This document shows positions 39,678-48,430 of a DNA stretch of 64,000 nt, piece after piece (position 1 is the stretch's first letter; the number at the start of each line of letters is the position of its first letter). The notes beneath the pieces are model-generated. The model searched no databases and was not told where the DNA came from. It was given only the letters and a program-made list of their open reading frames with translations. This DNA is from Thioalkalivibrio thiocyanoxidans ARh2. Its GTDB lineage: Bacteria; Pseudomonadota; Gammaproteobacteria; Ectothiorhodospirales; Ectothiorhodospiraceae. Where the stretch lies: contig NZ_ARQK01000049.1 in NCBI RefSeq assembly GCF_000385215.1, positions 1 to 64,000 on the forward strand, written 5' to 3'. The translations under genes and the position numbers were made by a program.

Positions 39678-40922
39678 ATGTCCGTGCCCAGCTGCGACGA
39701 GTTCGACCCCAACGCCCTGACCCTGGAGCAGGCGCGCGCGGCCATCCTGCAGGCCTGCGATGCGCTGGCCGAATCCGAGACGGTGCCGCTGGCATCGGCC
39801 CTCGGCCGCACCCTGGCCGAACCGATCGCCGCCCGCATCGACGTCCCGCCGGCCGCGGTCTCCGCCATGGATGGCTATGCCCTGCGTGCCGGCGACGCGG
39901 TCGAGGGCCGCGAGCTGATGCTGGCCGGGACCTCGGCCGCCGGGCACCCCTGGGACGGCACGGTGGCACCGGGCCAGTGCGTGCGCATCCTGACCGGCGC
40001 CGTGGTCCCGGAGGGGGCCGACGTCGTGATCATGCAGGAGCAGATCGAGCGCGTCGGCGAGACCGGGATCCGCCTGCACAACGGCGGCCTTGCGTTCGGG
40101 CACAACATCCGCGGCCCGGGCAGCGACACTGCCCGCGGTACCGCTCTGTTCAACCAGGGGCAGGTCATTGGCGCCGCCGAGATCGGCGTACTGGCCAGCC
40201 AGGGGATCGCGGAACTGCGCGTGCTGCGCAAGCCGCGCGTCGCGTTCTTCTCCACCGGCGACGAGCTGGTGCCGCTGGGCGAGCCGCTGGGCCCGGGCCA
40301 GATCCACGACTCCAATCGCCACACCCTGCGCGCGCTGCTGGCGTCCTACCCGGTCGAGGCGCTGGACTACGGCGTGATCCGCGATACCGAGGCGGCGGTG
40401 CGCGAGGCGCTGGAGCGCGCCGGACAGGAGGCGGACCTGATCATTACCACCGGTGGGGTCTCGGTCGGCGACGCCGACCACGTGACCCGCGTGCTGCAGG
40501 CCTCGGGGCAGGTCGGCTTCTGGAAGATCGCGATCAAGCCCGGCCGCCCGCTGGCCTTCGGGCGTTTCGGCAACGCCCACTTCCTGGGCCTGCCCGGCAA
40601 CCCGGTGGCGGTAATGACGACCTTCGCGCTGCTGGTACGCCCTGCCCTGCAGGCCCTGGCCGGACGCGACACCACGCCGCCGCACACCATCAGCGCGCGC
40701 CTGGTGGAGGACCTGCGCAAGACCCCCGGGCGCAAGGACTTCCAGCGGGCGGTGCTCGCCACCGATGAGCGTGGATGGGTCGTACGTTCGGCCGGCGGCC
40801 AGAGCTCGCACCAGCTGCGCGCGATGAGCGAGGCCAATGCCTACATCGTGCTGCCGCGCGAGTCCGACGGGGCGCGCGTGGGCGAATGGGTGGAGGTGCT
40901 CCCGTTCCGGGAGGTGTTCTGA
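39678..40922 (+). CDS. moeA: Molybdopterin molybdenumtransferase MoeA
   Basis: Inserts molybdate into adenylylated molybdopterin, 414 residues. Domain order is as usual: AMDGYALR near 63-70, GAVVPEGADVVIMQE, the MPT-binding TTGGVSVGDADHV, and GLPGNPVAVMTTF. The C-terminal domain IV is complete. It is the third gene of the rightward cofactor cluster. No molybdoenzyme is in the window. Confidence 0.96.
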   Translation: MSVPSCDEFDPNALTLEQARAAILQACDALAESETVPLASALGRTLAEPIAARIDVPPAAVSAMDGYALRAGDAVEGRELMLAGTSAAGHPWDGTVAPGQCVRILTGAVVPEGADVVIMQEQIERVGETGIRLHNGGLAFGHNIRGPGSDTARGTALFNQGQVIGAAEIGVLASQGIAELRVLRKPRVAFFSTGDELVPLGEPLGPGQIHDSNRHTLRALLASYPVEALDYGVIRDTEAAVREALERAGQEADLIITTGGVSVGDADHVTRVLQASGQVGFWKIAIKPGRPLAFGRFGNAHFLGLPGNPVAVMTTFALLVRPALQALAGRDTTPPHTISARLVEDLRKTPGRKDFQRAVLATDERGWVVRSAGGQSSHQLRAMSEANAYIVLPRESDGARVGEWVEVLPFREVF

Positions 40923-40925
40923 TCG

Positions 40926-40966
40926 CCGCATCCTCGATGGATGCGGACCGGAGGCTCCACCTGGAG
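40926..40966. terminator. Two tandem hairpins at the moeA/PilZ junction
   Basis: CCGCATCC-TCGAT-GGATGCGG is a perfect 8-bp stem starting 4 bases after the moeA stop. A second small hairpin CTCCA-CC-TGGAG follows. There is no U-run. They lie between convergent genes and may end transcription or protect 3' ends. Confidence 0.5.
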
Positions 40967-40973
40967 GGCGGAC

Positions 40974-41339
40974 CTACTCGCGGGTCGGGATGGACTCGGC
41001 CATGGCGGCAAACTCGCGCTCCAGCAGGGCCTCGTCGCCCAGATTGAGCTCGACTAGCCGGCGCAGGTGCGTCGCCGATTCCAGCGGCATCGCCTCGATC
41101 TCGAGCCCCAGCCACAGGCCCTCCTGCCAGCGCGCGCGGCCCTCGAACGCGATGCGCGCCTCGTCGGACAATGGGATGTCCAGCGTAACCTCCGCACCCG
41201 ACTCCAGTACGGGGATCTGCGACCCCTCGACCAGGACACCGCGCAGCGAGATATCCTCGACGCGCACGGGACACTCCCCGTTCGCATGGATCAGGGTGGC
41301 CGGAAACTCCAGGGGGATACGTTGAAACCGTCGCTCCAT
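40974..41339 (-). CDS. PilZ domain protein (121 aa)
   Basis: Single PilZ domain. RRFQR at residues 3-7 is the arginine motif and DISLRG near 29-34 the second motif; both c-di-GMP contacts are retained. The C-terminus adds a helix (LVELNLGDEALLEREFAAM). It diverges slightly from the copy at 10291-10665. It stands alone; target unknown. Confidence 0.88.
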   Translation of the reverse strand: MERRFQRIPLEFPATLIHANGECPVRVEDISLRGVLVEGSQIPVLESGAEVTLDIPLSDEARIAFEGRARWQEGLWLGLEIEAMPLESATHLRRLVELNLGDEALLEREFAAMAESIPTRE

Positions 41340-41401
41340 ACAGGAAGACTACGCGCTCCTTGCCCATTCCACCAACCCGTGCCCCGAACCCGACCCTGCC
41401 C

Positions 41402-41938
41402 ATGAGCCAAGACCCCAAGAATATCGAAGGCCTGCCCGCCGGCCTGCTGCGCCGCTTCGGCGCAATCATCTACGACGCCCTGTTGCTGGTCGCAATCTGG
41501 ATGGTGCTGGGCATGATCGTGGTGGCACTGGGCAACCTGACCGGCTGGTACTCCACCCGTGTGCATTTCATCGCCAACCTGTTCGTGGGCTGGGCGTTGT
41601 TTTTCTGGTTCTGGACACGCACCGGGCAGACGCTGGGCATGCAGACCTGGAACATCCAGCTGCGCACCGAGCATGGTCAGCCGGTCACCGCCTGGCAGGC
41701 CACGCTGCGCTATCTGGTGGCAGCCGCCCAGTGGCTAGTGATACTGATGGCGATCTGGGCGGTACGCCAGCACGGCGCCGTGGCGACCGTGGCGGTCACC
41801 GCCGCGGCGATCTTCGCGCTGGGGCTGTCGCAGTTCCATCCGCGGCGCTGGATGCTGCACGACTGGCTGTCCGGTACCGAGCTGGTGCGCATCCCGGGCC
41901 TGGCCAAGCCACGCTGGAAAAAGGACAAGACGGACTGA
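41402..41938 (+). CDS. RDD family membrane protein
   Basis: 178 residues with an RDD domain: the family's Arg is in LLRRFGAIIYDALLL and the Asp pair in HDWLSGTELV near the end. Four hydrophobic segments lie at about 23-43, 55-75, 100-120 and 125-145. Some RDD proteins act as Na+/H+ antiporters in salt-loving bacteria, which would suit a haloalkaliphile; others have no known role. It begins 62 bases after the divergent PilZ start. Confidence 0.88.
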   Translation: MSQDPKNIEGLPAGLLRRFGAIIYDALLLVAIWMVLGMIVVALGNLTGWYSTRVHFIANLFVGWALFFWFWTRTGQTLGMQTWNIQLRTEHGQPVTAWQATLRYLVAAAQWLVILMAIWAVRQHGAVATVAVTAAAIFALGLSQFHPRRWMLHDWLSGTELVRIPGLAKPRWKKDKTD

Positions 41939-41939
41939 G

Positions 41940-41961
41940 CCGTGGCCGCCGGCGGCCACGG
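41940..41961. terminator. Perfect 22-base palindrome between convergent rdd and esterase genes
   Basis: CCGTGGCCGCC followed directly by its reverse complement GGCGGCCACGG, starting 2 bases after the rdd stop. As RNA it forms a strong hairpin in both directions. No U-run follows. Confidence 0.55.
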
Positions 41962-41981
41962 AGCCCGCAGGGTCCTTTACA

Positions 41982-42638
41982 TCAGGGGGCAAGCCACAGG
42001 CCAAGATCCTCCAGCCCGTCGGCGATTTGTTCCGCCATTTGCTGATAGCCCGCCGCATTGGGGTGGATGCGGTCCGCACGTAGATCACCATTCGAGAGCA
42101 CCCCCGACAGCACCCCGCCGATCAGCGGGACATCTTCCTCGCGCGCCAGCTCCCCATAGATGCCGTCGTCGCGCAGGCGTCCCGTCGCCGCCGCAAAGGC
42201 CGAGGCCGAGGGCACACCAATCAGCAGCGGCTGGGCACCATGGTTGCGCACCTCGTGGATCAGGGCCCGCAGGTCCTCCTTGACCGCCGACGCGGCACGC
42301 TGGCGCAGGAAGTCATTGCCGCCGAGGCCGATGATCACCAGATCGGGATCGTGCTCGCGCAGGCTCGGGCCCAGCCGGTCGCGCGCGCTGTCCGCCCGGT
42401 CGCCCGGTACACCGTCGTTCACCACCTGCCAGCCGGTGATCTCGGCCAGCCGCGCCGGAAAATCCTCGCCGCGCGAGGCGCCGGTCCCGTGGGTCACGCT
42501 GTCCCCGAACGCCAGCACGGTGGCCGCGCGCGGCAGCGGATCCAGGTCACCGGGTCCGCTGCCGCCACAGCCGGCGAGCAGGGCCAGCAGCCCGGCCATC
42601 CCGCCTGCGAGAAACAGCCGCCGCGACCAGGCCATCAT
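41982..42638 (-). CDS. SGNH-hydrolase / arylesterase (TesA-like), lipoprotein
   Basis: 218 residues. Lipobox LALLAGC (Cys24) after a twin-Arg-like start (WSRRLFLAGG). Block I GDSVTHG has the nucleophile Ser, block III GGNDF the oxyanion Asn, and block V DRIHPNAAGY the Asp and His. It cleaves acyl or aryl esters, like TesA. The ATG overlaps the lptG stop by 4 bases, so it is transcribed as the tail of the lptF-lptG operon. The RR followed by FLA could be a Tat signal. Confidence 0.92.
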   Translation of the reverse strand: MMAWSRRLFLAGGMAGLLALLAGCGGSGPGDLDPLPRAATVLAFGDSVTHGTGASRGEDFPARLAEITGWQVVNDGVPGDRADSARDRLGPSLREHDPDLVIIGLGGNDFLRQRAASAVKEDLRALIHEVRNHGAQPLLIGVPSASAFAAATGRLRDDGIYGELAREEDVPLIGGVLSGVLSNGDLRADRIHPNAAGYQQMAEQIADGLEDLGLWLAP

Positions 42639-43708
42639 GCCCGTGCCGCCGTACGCCGCAGGGCGAGAAGGGCAATCACCAGGAACAGCAGCACCGGCAG
42701 ACTGGCAGCCAGCAGCGGTGGCAGGTTGTACACCAGCCCGAGGTGGGTGATGGCCCGCATCACGATCACGAACGAAACCCCGATCGCGATCCCGATGAAC
42801 AGGCGCTGGCCAGCACCGCCCTCGCGCTGCGAGCCGAACAGGAACGGGATCGCCAGCAGCAGCATCACGAAGGTGCTGGCCGGAAGGGTGAAGCGCTGCC
42901 AGAACGCGACCTCGTACGGGGCCGCGTCCAGCCGGTTCTCGCGCAAATAGTCGATATAGCGGGACAGATCGAGCGCGGCCATCTGGCTCGGCTCGACCAC
43001 CAGCACATCGAAATACTCGGGCGCGATCAGCCGATCGATCGTCTCCTCCGCCCGGTGCTCGGTGACCACACGCTCATGCGACAGGCGCGAACGCTCCACG
43101 TCCTCCAGACGCCAGTCGCCGTCGCCGTACTGCGCCCGCGCCGCGCGGGTAATCTGACTCGGCTCGCGATCACCGGTGAACTCGATGATGCGCACACCCA
43201 TCAGCTGATTCCCGGCCAGCACCGATTCGGCATGGATCATCCGCTGACCATCACGCGCCCAAAGCCCCATGGAGCCCACACTGATCTCCTCGTCGAAGGC
43301 CGAGGCCTTCAGTGCCTGGGCATGCGTCTCGGAGGCCGGGGCAAAGAACTCGCCGATAACGAGCATTACCATCACCACAACCAACCCGGCCTGCAGCACC
43401 CAGGCGATGAACCGGCCCAGGGTCATGCCCGCGGCCCGCATCGCCGTCAGTTCGCTGTTCGCGGCCAGGTTGCCGAGCCACAAGAGCCCGCCGACCAGTG
43501 CGGCCGGGGGCAGCATTTCGTACATCCGCCGCGGCAGAGTCAGGGCCACGTAGAGCATCGCCTCGGCCACCCCATAGTCGCCGGTGCCGGTGTCGCGCAG
43601 CTCGTCGATCATCGCGAACACCGCATCCAGCGCAACCAGCAGCACGACGGCCAGCGAGGTGCCGATCAGCACCTGGCGGATCACATAGCGCCCCAGCACC
43701 GTGGTCAT
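42635..43708 (-). CDS. lptG: LPS export permease LptG
   Basis: 357 residues. Three N-terminal helices (about 10-35, 60-80, 100-125), a periplasmic jellyroll domain, and three C-terminal helices, typical of the YjgP/YjgQ family. The MRAAGMTLGRF segment lies near residue 95 at the LptB contact. Together with LptF and LptB2 it extracts LPS from the inner membrane. The start overlaps the lptF stop by 4 bases. Confidence 0.95.
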   Translation of the reverse strand: MTTVLGRYVIRQVLIGTSLAVVLLVALDAVFAMIDELRDTGTGDYGVAEAMLYVALTLPRRMYEMLPPAALVGGLLWLGNLAANSELTAMRAAGMTLGRFIAWVLQAGLVVVMVMLVIGEFFAPASETHAQALKASAFDEEISVGSMGLWARDGQRMIHAESVLAGNQLMGVRIIEFTGDREPSQITRAARAQYGDGDWRLEDVERSRLSHERVVTEHRAEETIDRLIAPEYFDVLVVEPSQMAALDLSRYIDYLRENRLDAAPYEVAFWQRFTLPASTFVMLLLAIPFLFGSQREGGAGQRLFIGIAIGVSFVIVMRAITHLGLVYNLPPLLAASLPVLLFLVIALLALRRTAARA

Positions 43709-44820
43709 GAGGTCCCTCCGGCATCCCGCAGCCGGGGCGTGGCCGGTCGCAGTCGCAGCAGGCCCTTGTGCCAGGCCAGGCCCACCCACAACAGCAGCAT
43801 CAGGCCGTGGGTCCACCACAGCCCCAGGGCCAGCGGTGTGCGGCCGTCGGCCAGCTGCCCCTGCCCGAGGATCAGGAAGTTCGCGTACAGCACGTACACG
43901 CCGATCGCGGCGGGGATGCGCGCATAGCGCCCCGTGCGGGGCGGCACCTGTGCCAGCGGCAGCGCGAGCAATGCCAGCACCAGGATCGACAGCGGCATCG
44001 CCAGACGCCATTCCAGCTCGGCGCGGGCTTCGGGGTCGTCGCGCTGCGCCCACAACGCGGCGGTCGGCAACGCATCCAGGCTGGCGCGCCGCGTGGTTGG
44101 ATCCGGCTCGGTGATCTGGGTGCGCAGACGCTCGAACTCCAGCATGCGGAAGCTCGCGGTACCGGGCTCGCCTACATACCGGTAGCCGTTCTCCAGCAGC
44201 AGGAAGCCGCTGCCCTCGGCGTCGGGATCGGGCACCGCGCGCTCGGCCACGGTGATCTGCGACTCGCCGTCCACCTCGCGATAGATGAAGACCTCCAGCA
44301 AGGCCTCGCGGTCCTCGCTCATGCGCTCGGCAAAGAAGACCTGGTCGCCCACCCGCGAACGCAGGAACCGGCCCGGGGCAATCCCCACCAAGTCGGAGCG
44401 CTGCTCGGCCAGGTCGCGCAGCTGGTCGATCTGCGCCTCGGTGCGGGGCACGACCATGGTCATCAGCACCAGCAACAGGATCGCGGCCGGGGCCGCCACC
44501 CAGAACAACGCACGGTAGAGGGCCGCGAACGACATCCCGCTGGCCTGCAGCGCGGTCATCTCGCTGTCGCGCTGCATGCGCCCGAACACCAGCATGAACG
44601 CCAGAAACAATGCGACCGGCCAGAGAAAGACGATGCCCTTGAACGCCCCGAACGCGACCATCCCGGGGAGGAAATCGACCGGCAGGCTGCCCTCGGCGAC
44701 GTCGCGCAGTACCCGCGCCAGCACACCGCCGATAATGACCAGCAGCAGGACCACGCTCACCGCGGCCTGGGTCAGCCACAGCTCGCGGGCGATGAAGCGC
44801 TCGGCGCGACGCAGGATCAT
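43705..44820 (-). CDS. lptF: LPS export permease LptF
   Basis: 371 residues with the same 3+3 helix layout as LptG. The LQASGMSFAALYR coupling segment near 90-103 and a large periplasmic beta-jellyroll domain are visible. It partners LptG and the LptB ATPase (not in the window). It is divergent from pepA with 89 bases between them, the standard gammaproteobacterial layout. Confidence 0.95.
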   Translation of the reverse strand: MILRRAERFIARELWLTQAAVSVVLLLVIIGGVLARVLRDVAEGSLPVDFLPGMVAFGAFKGIVFLWPVALFLAFMLVFGRMQRDSEMTALQASGMSFAALYRALFWVAAPAAILLLVLMTMVVPRTEAQIDQLRDLAEQRSDLVGIAPGRFLRSRVGDQVFFAERMSEDREALLEVFIYREVDGESQITVAERAVPDPDAEGSGFLLLENGYRYVGEPGTASFRMLEFERLRTQITEPDPTTRRASLDALPTAALWAQRDDPEARAELEWRLAMPLSILVLALLALPLAQVPPRTGRYARIPAAIGVYVLYANFLILGQGQLADGRTPLALGLWWTHGLMLLLWVGLAWHKGLLRLRPATPRLRDAGGTS

Positions 44821-44909
44821 GCGCCCGTCACCCCGCGTCGGACGCGACGCGTGGTCGGGCGCCGCTCGGCGCTGGTAACATGCTCGGACTCATTTTCGGG
44901 AGGCATTTG

Positions 44910-46388
44910 ATGCAATTCTCCGTCACCACCTCGACCCTCGACAAACCCCGCGCCGGCATCCGCGCCGCCGGGATCGTCCACAAGCGCAAGCCGGCCGCGG
45001 GCGCCAGCGCCCTGGATGCCGTGCGCGACGGCGAGATCGCGGCCCTGCTGAAGGCCGGCGAGATGGATGGCGACGCCGGCAGCCGCTTGTTGCTACCCGG
45101 CAGTGGCAGCAAGGGTAGCGCACTCCTGATTGGCCTGGGTGCGAAGAAGGACTTCGACGCCCGCGCCGCGCGCAAGGCGGCGCAGGCCCTGGCCGCCGCG
45201 CTGGTCGAGCGCCCGGCCACCAGCGCCGCGATCGCGGTCGCGGACTTCCAGCCGCGCGGCAAGGACATCGCCTGGGTGGTGCACACCCTGGTCGCGGCGA
45301 TCGCGGAGGCCGCCTACCGCTTCACCCCGTTCAAGGGCAAGGAGAAGACCACTCCGGTGAAGCTGGCCAAGATCCAGCTGTGCGTGGAGCGCAAAGACGC
45401 CGAGGCCGCGAAAAAGGCCTGCACCGAGGCCGCGGCGATCGCCACCGGCGTGAACCGCGCGAAGGACCTGGGCAACACCCCGCCGAATGTCTGCTACCCG
45501 GAGAGCCTGGCCGACACCGCCCGCGAGATGGCGAAGCAGTACAAGCAGCTGAAGGCCACGGTGCTGGACGAGAAGGACCTGGAGAAACTCGGCGCCGGGG
45601 CCATCCTGGCGGTGGGCAAGGGTTCCGAGCGCCCACCGCGCCTGATCGCGATGGAGTACTCCGGCGGCAAGAAGGGCGACGCCCCGGTGGTGCTGGTCGG
45701 CAAGGGCATCACCTTCGACACCGGCGGCATCTCGCTGAAGCCTGGTGCCGAGATGGACGAGATGAAGTACGACATGTGCGGCGCCGCCAGCGTGTTCGGG
45801 GTGATCGAGGCCTGCTGCGAGCTGGGGCTGCCGGTCAATGTGGTCGGCGTGGTCACCAGTGCCGAGAACATGCCCGACGGCCGCGCAACGCGCCCCGGCG
45901 ACATCGTCACCACGCTGTCCGGGCAGACCGTCGAGATCCTGAACACCGACGCCGAGGGCCGCCTGGTACTGGCCGATGCGCTGACCTGGGTGGAGCGCTA
46001 CAAGCCGAAGGCGGTCATCGACATCGCCACGCTGACCGGGGCCTGCATCATCGCCCTGGGCCACCAGGGGGCGGCGATCCTGGGCAACAACGAGCGCCTG
46101 GCGAAGGGCCTGCTGGCCGCCGGCGAGGAGACCGGCGATCGCGGCTGGCAGCTCCCGCTGTGGCCGGAGTACCAGGAACAGCTGAAGAGCAATTTTGCCG
46201 ACATGGCCAATATCGGCGGGCGTCCGGCCGGCACCATCACCGCCGCCTGCTTCCTGTCGCGCTATACCGAGGACTACACCTGGGCGCATGTCGACATCGC
46301 CGGCGTGGCCTGGAAGAGCGGCAAGGAGAAGGGCGCGACCGGCCGCCCGGTGCCGATGCTGATGCGCTACCTGCTCGACCAGGCCTGA
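44910..46388 (+). CDS. pepA: Leucyl aminopeptidase PepA
   Basis: 492-residue M17 aminopeptidase, also a known DNA-binding accessory in plasmid dimer resolution. The two-metal site is intact: Lys265 and Asp270 in GKGITFDTGG, Asp288 in KYDMCGA, and Asp347/Glu349 in NTDAEGRL (345-352). Typical length. ATG 44910 follows GGGAGG. holC follows 16 bases later. Confidence 0.97.
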   Translation: MQFSVTTSTLDKPRAGIRAAGIVHKRKPAAGASALDAVRDGEIAALLKAGEMDGDAGSRLLLPGSGSKGSALLIGLGAKKDFDARAARKAAQALAAALVERPATSAAIAVADFQPRGKDIAWVVHTLVAAIAEAAYRFTPFKGKEKTTPVKLAKIQLCVERKDAEAAKKACTEAAAIATGVNRAKDLGNTPPNVCYPESLADTAREMAKQYKQLKATVLDEKDLEKLGAGAILAVGKGSERPPRLIAMEYSGGKKGDAPVVLVGKGITFDTGGISLKPGAEMDEMKYDMCGAASVFGVIEACCELGLPVNVVGVVTSAENMPDGRATRPGDIVTTLSGQTVEILNTDAEGRLVLADALTWVERYKPKAVIDIATLTGACIIALGHQGAAILGNNERLAKGLLAAGEETGDRGWQLPLWPEYQEQLKSNFADMANIGGRPAGTITAACFLSRYTEDYTWAHVDIAGVAWKSGKEKGATGRPVPMLMRYLLDQA

Positions 46389-46404
46389 TCCGGGTCGGGC
46401 GCGG

Positions 46405-46824
46405 ATGACCCACGTCAGCTTCTACCTGCTGCAGGACCCGGACCCGGAGGCGCGCCTGCGCTTCACCTGCCGCCTGGCGAAAAAGGCCAGCGGCCAAGGG
46501 CATCGCGTGCACATCCACACCGGCTCGCCAGAGCTGACGCGCACGCTGGACGAGTGGCTGTGGACCTTCGAGGACACCGCCTTCCTGCCACACAGCACCG
46601 ACGTGCGCGACGCGGACGTCCCGGTCTCCCTGCACGAGGCCCATGCCCCGTCGGATCGCTGCGATGTGCTGATCAACCTGGCGCCGGAGGTGCCGCAGTA
46701 CTGCGGGCGCTTCGAGCGCGTCGCGGATATCGTCGGCGGCGAGGAGTCGGCGCGCGAGGCGGGCCGCGCCCGCTATCGCTACTTCAAGGAACGCGGCTAC
46801 CCGCTGAAGCACCACAACATCTGA
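46405..46824 (+). CDS. holC: DNA polymerase III subunit chi
   Basis: 139 residues. It starts with the family's VSFYLLQ strand, followed by CRLAKKASGQGHRVHIHT, LDEWLWTFEDTAFLPH and VLINLAPEVP. It links the clamp loader to SSB. Usually pepA-holC is followed by valS; here valS is absent and a convergent methyltransferase gene comes next. Confidence 0.94.
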   Translation: MTHVSFYLLQDPDPEARLRFTCRLAKKASGQGHRVHIHTGSPELTRTLDEWLWTFEDTAFLPHSTDVRDADVPVSLHEAHAPSDRCDVLINLAPEVPQYCGRFERVADIVGGEESAREAGRARYRYFKERGYPLKHHNI

Positions 46825-46854
46825 CACGCACCACGCCAGGGAAACACGGACCCT

Positions 46855-47454
46855 TCAGGCCTTGTGCCAGATCAGCACCTGGTTGTTGACCGGCATCTCC
46901 ACCACCTCGGCCCGACCGAGTCCATGCTGCCCCGCCAGCGCGTCCAGATCGGCGCGGTCGCGCACGCCCATGCCCGGGTCCTGCTGGCGCAGCATCGCGT
47001 CGAAACGGGCATTGGACGCCGCCGTGTGCACGCCGTCATGCGCGAACGGACCGTACAGGGCGAAGACCCCGCCCGGCGCCAGCACCCGCCCCACGCCGGC
47101 AAAAAAGGCCTCGACCGCCGGCCAGTGCATGATGTGCACGGTATTCGCGCTGTAGACGTAGTCGAACGGCCCCTCGGGCCAGGGGTCGGCCAGCACGTCC
47201 AGCGCCACCGGCGCCCGCAGATTCGGCAGCGCCGCGTCCGCCCGCCAAGCCTCCACCCCCGGAAGATTCTCCGCGACATCGCTCGGGAGCCAGTCGAGGT
47301 GTGGCAGGGCACCGGCGAAATACACCGCGTGCTGCCCCGTTCCTGCCCCGACCTCCAGTACGCGCCCGGGTGCCGCAAAACGCGCGCGCAGCACGGACAG
47401 GATGGGGTCGCGGTTCTCCTCCGCGGCCGGGGCATGGGGCTTGTGGCGGGACAT
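46855..47454 (-). CDS. DUF938 SAM-dependent methyltransferase
   Basis: 199 residues, class I methyltransferase fold of the DUF938 family. SAM-binding loop EVGAGTGQHAVYFA near residues 34-47, then DYVYSANTVHIM and GGVFALYGPF as in the family. Start options ATG 47457 and 47454; the latter has better spacing from GGAGAG. Substrate unknown. Divergent from the exported nuclease-family gene. Confidence 0.9.
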   Translation of the reverse strand: MSRHKPHAPAAEENRDPILSVLRARFAAPGRVLEVGAGTGQHAVYFAGALPHLDWLPSDVAENLPGVEAWRADAALPNLRAPVALDVLADPWPEGPFDYVYSANTVHIMHWPAVEAFFAGVGRVLAPGGVFALYGPFAHDGVHTAASNARFDAMLRQQDPGMGVRDRADLDALAGQHGLGRAEVVEMPVNNQVLIWHKA

Positions 47455-47544
47455 CATCTCTCCTGCATCGGATTTCGGGTCATTCTGGACGCACCCGGGA
47501 CGGACTGCCATGATCGAGGGACATCCTGACCACAGGCCCGCCCC

Positions 47545-48411
47545 ATGTCGCATCCCCGCTGGTTTGCCTGGCCCCGGCTCCTGCTGCTTTCGCTGGCGCT
47601 CGCCCTGGTGCTTGCCGTCAGTGACGCCCTCGCCCGCGAAGTCGATCCGGAGGCGCTGGAACGCGTGCTGCCAGTGGAACTGGCGACCGTCGGCATGGAC
47701 GCCCAGACCGGCGCCCCGATCGCCCTGCTGCGTGACCCCGACTCCGGCGACGTGGTACCGATCGTGATCGGCCCCGAGCAGGCGCAGTCCATCCTGCTGG
47801 CGATGCACGAGGTCCAGCTGTCGCGCCCGCAGACGCACGACCTGATGATCGACCTGCTGGAAGAGCTGGATGCGACCCTGGAACGCGTGATCGTTGACGG
47901 CCTGGTCGACGGCACCTACCTCGGCTGGCTGGAACTGCGTGTGGAGGGCGAGGACGAGCCGCGCTACGTCGACACCCGCCCCAGTGACGGCCTGGCCCTG
48001 GCCGTGCGCACCGGGGCCACGATTGCGGTGTCGCCCGACGTCCTCGAGGCCGACGTGCCGTTCGAATACAGCCCGCCCGGTGACGACGAGGTGGTGACCG
48101 CGCTCGGTATCACCGTGATCGCGGTGCGCGACGACCTGCGCGAGGCACTGGAACTGCCGGATGAACCCGGCGTGCTGGTCAGCCGCGCCCAGGGCGCGGC
48201 CGCAGCCGCCGGCCTGGCGCAGGGCGCGCTGATCCTGGAGGTGAACGGGCAAACACCCGAGACCCCGATCGAGTTCCTGGATGCGGTCTCCGAGACCCCG
48301 GATGGCGAAGAGGCGGAGATCCGCTTCTGGCTGGACGGCGAGGAACAGACCATCACCCTGCCCACCGACGTCCCGCAGATCGAGGAGGCGGACGACGCCC
48401 TGGCCGTGTAG
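47545..48411 (+). CDS. Exported bifunctional nuclease (BFN/DUF151) family protein with C-terminal PDZ domain
   Basis: 288 residues. Signal peptide (LLLLSLALALVLAV core, cleavage after ALA30), a BFN domain at about 42-172 (ALLRDPDSGDVVPIVIG, ILLAMHEVQLSRPQTHDLM, and RPSDGLALAVR), and a PDZ domain at about 183-275 (GVLVSRAQGAAA, GLAQGALILEVNG). BFN proteins are usually cytoplasmic or plastid nucleases; this export plus PDZ pairing is unusual. Its role may be periplasmic DNA handling or a protein-quality function. It converges on pgi. Confidence 0.85.
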   Translation: MSHPRWFAWPRLLLLSLALALVLAVSDALAREVDPEALERVLPVELATVGMDAQTGAPIALLRDPDSGDVVPIVIGPEQAQSILLAMHEVQLSRPQTHDLMIDLLEELDATLERVIVDGLVDGTYLGWLELRVEGEDEPRYVDTRPSDGLALAVRTGATIAVSPDVLEADVPFEYSPPGDDEVVTALGITVIAVRDDLREALELPDEPGVLVSRAQGAAAAAGLAQGALILEVNGQTPETPIEFLDAVSETPDGEEAEIRFWLDGEEQTITLPTDVPQIEEADDALAV

Positions 48412-48430
48412 CGGATCTCCGGGAAAGGAA

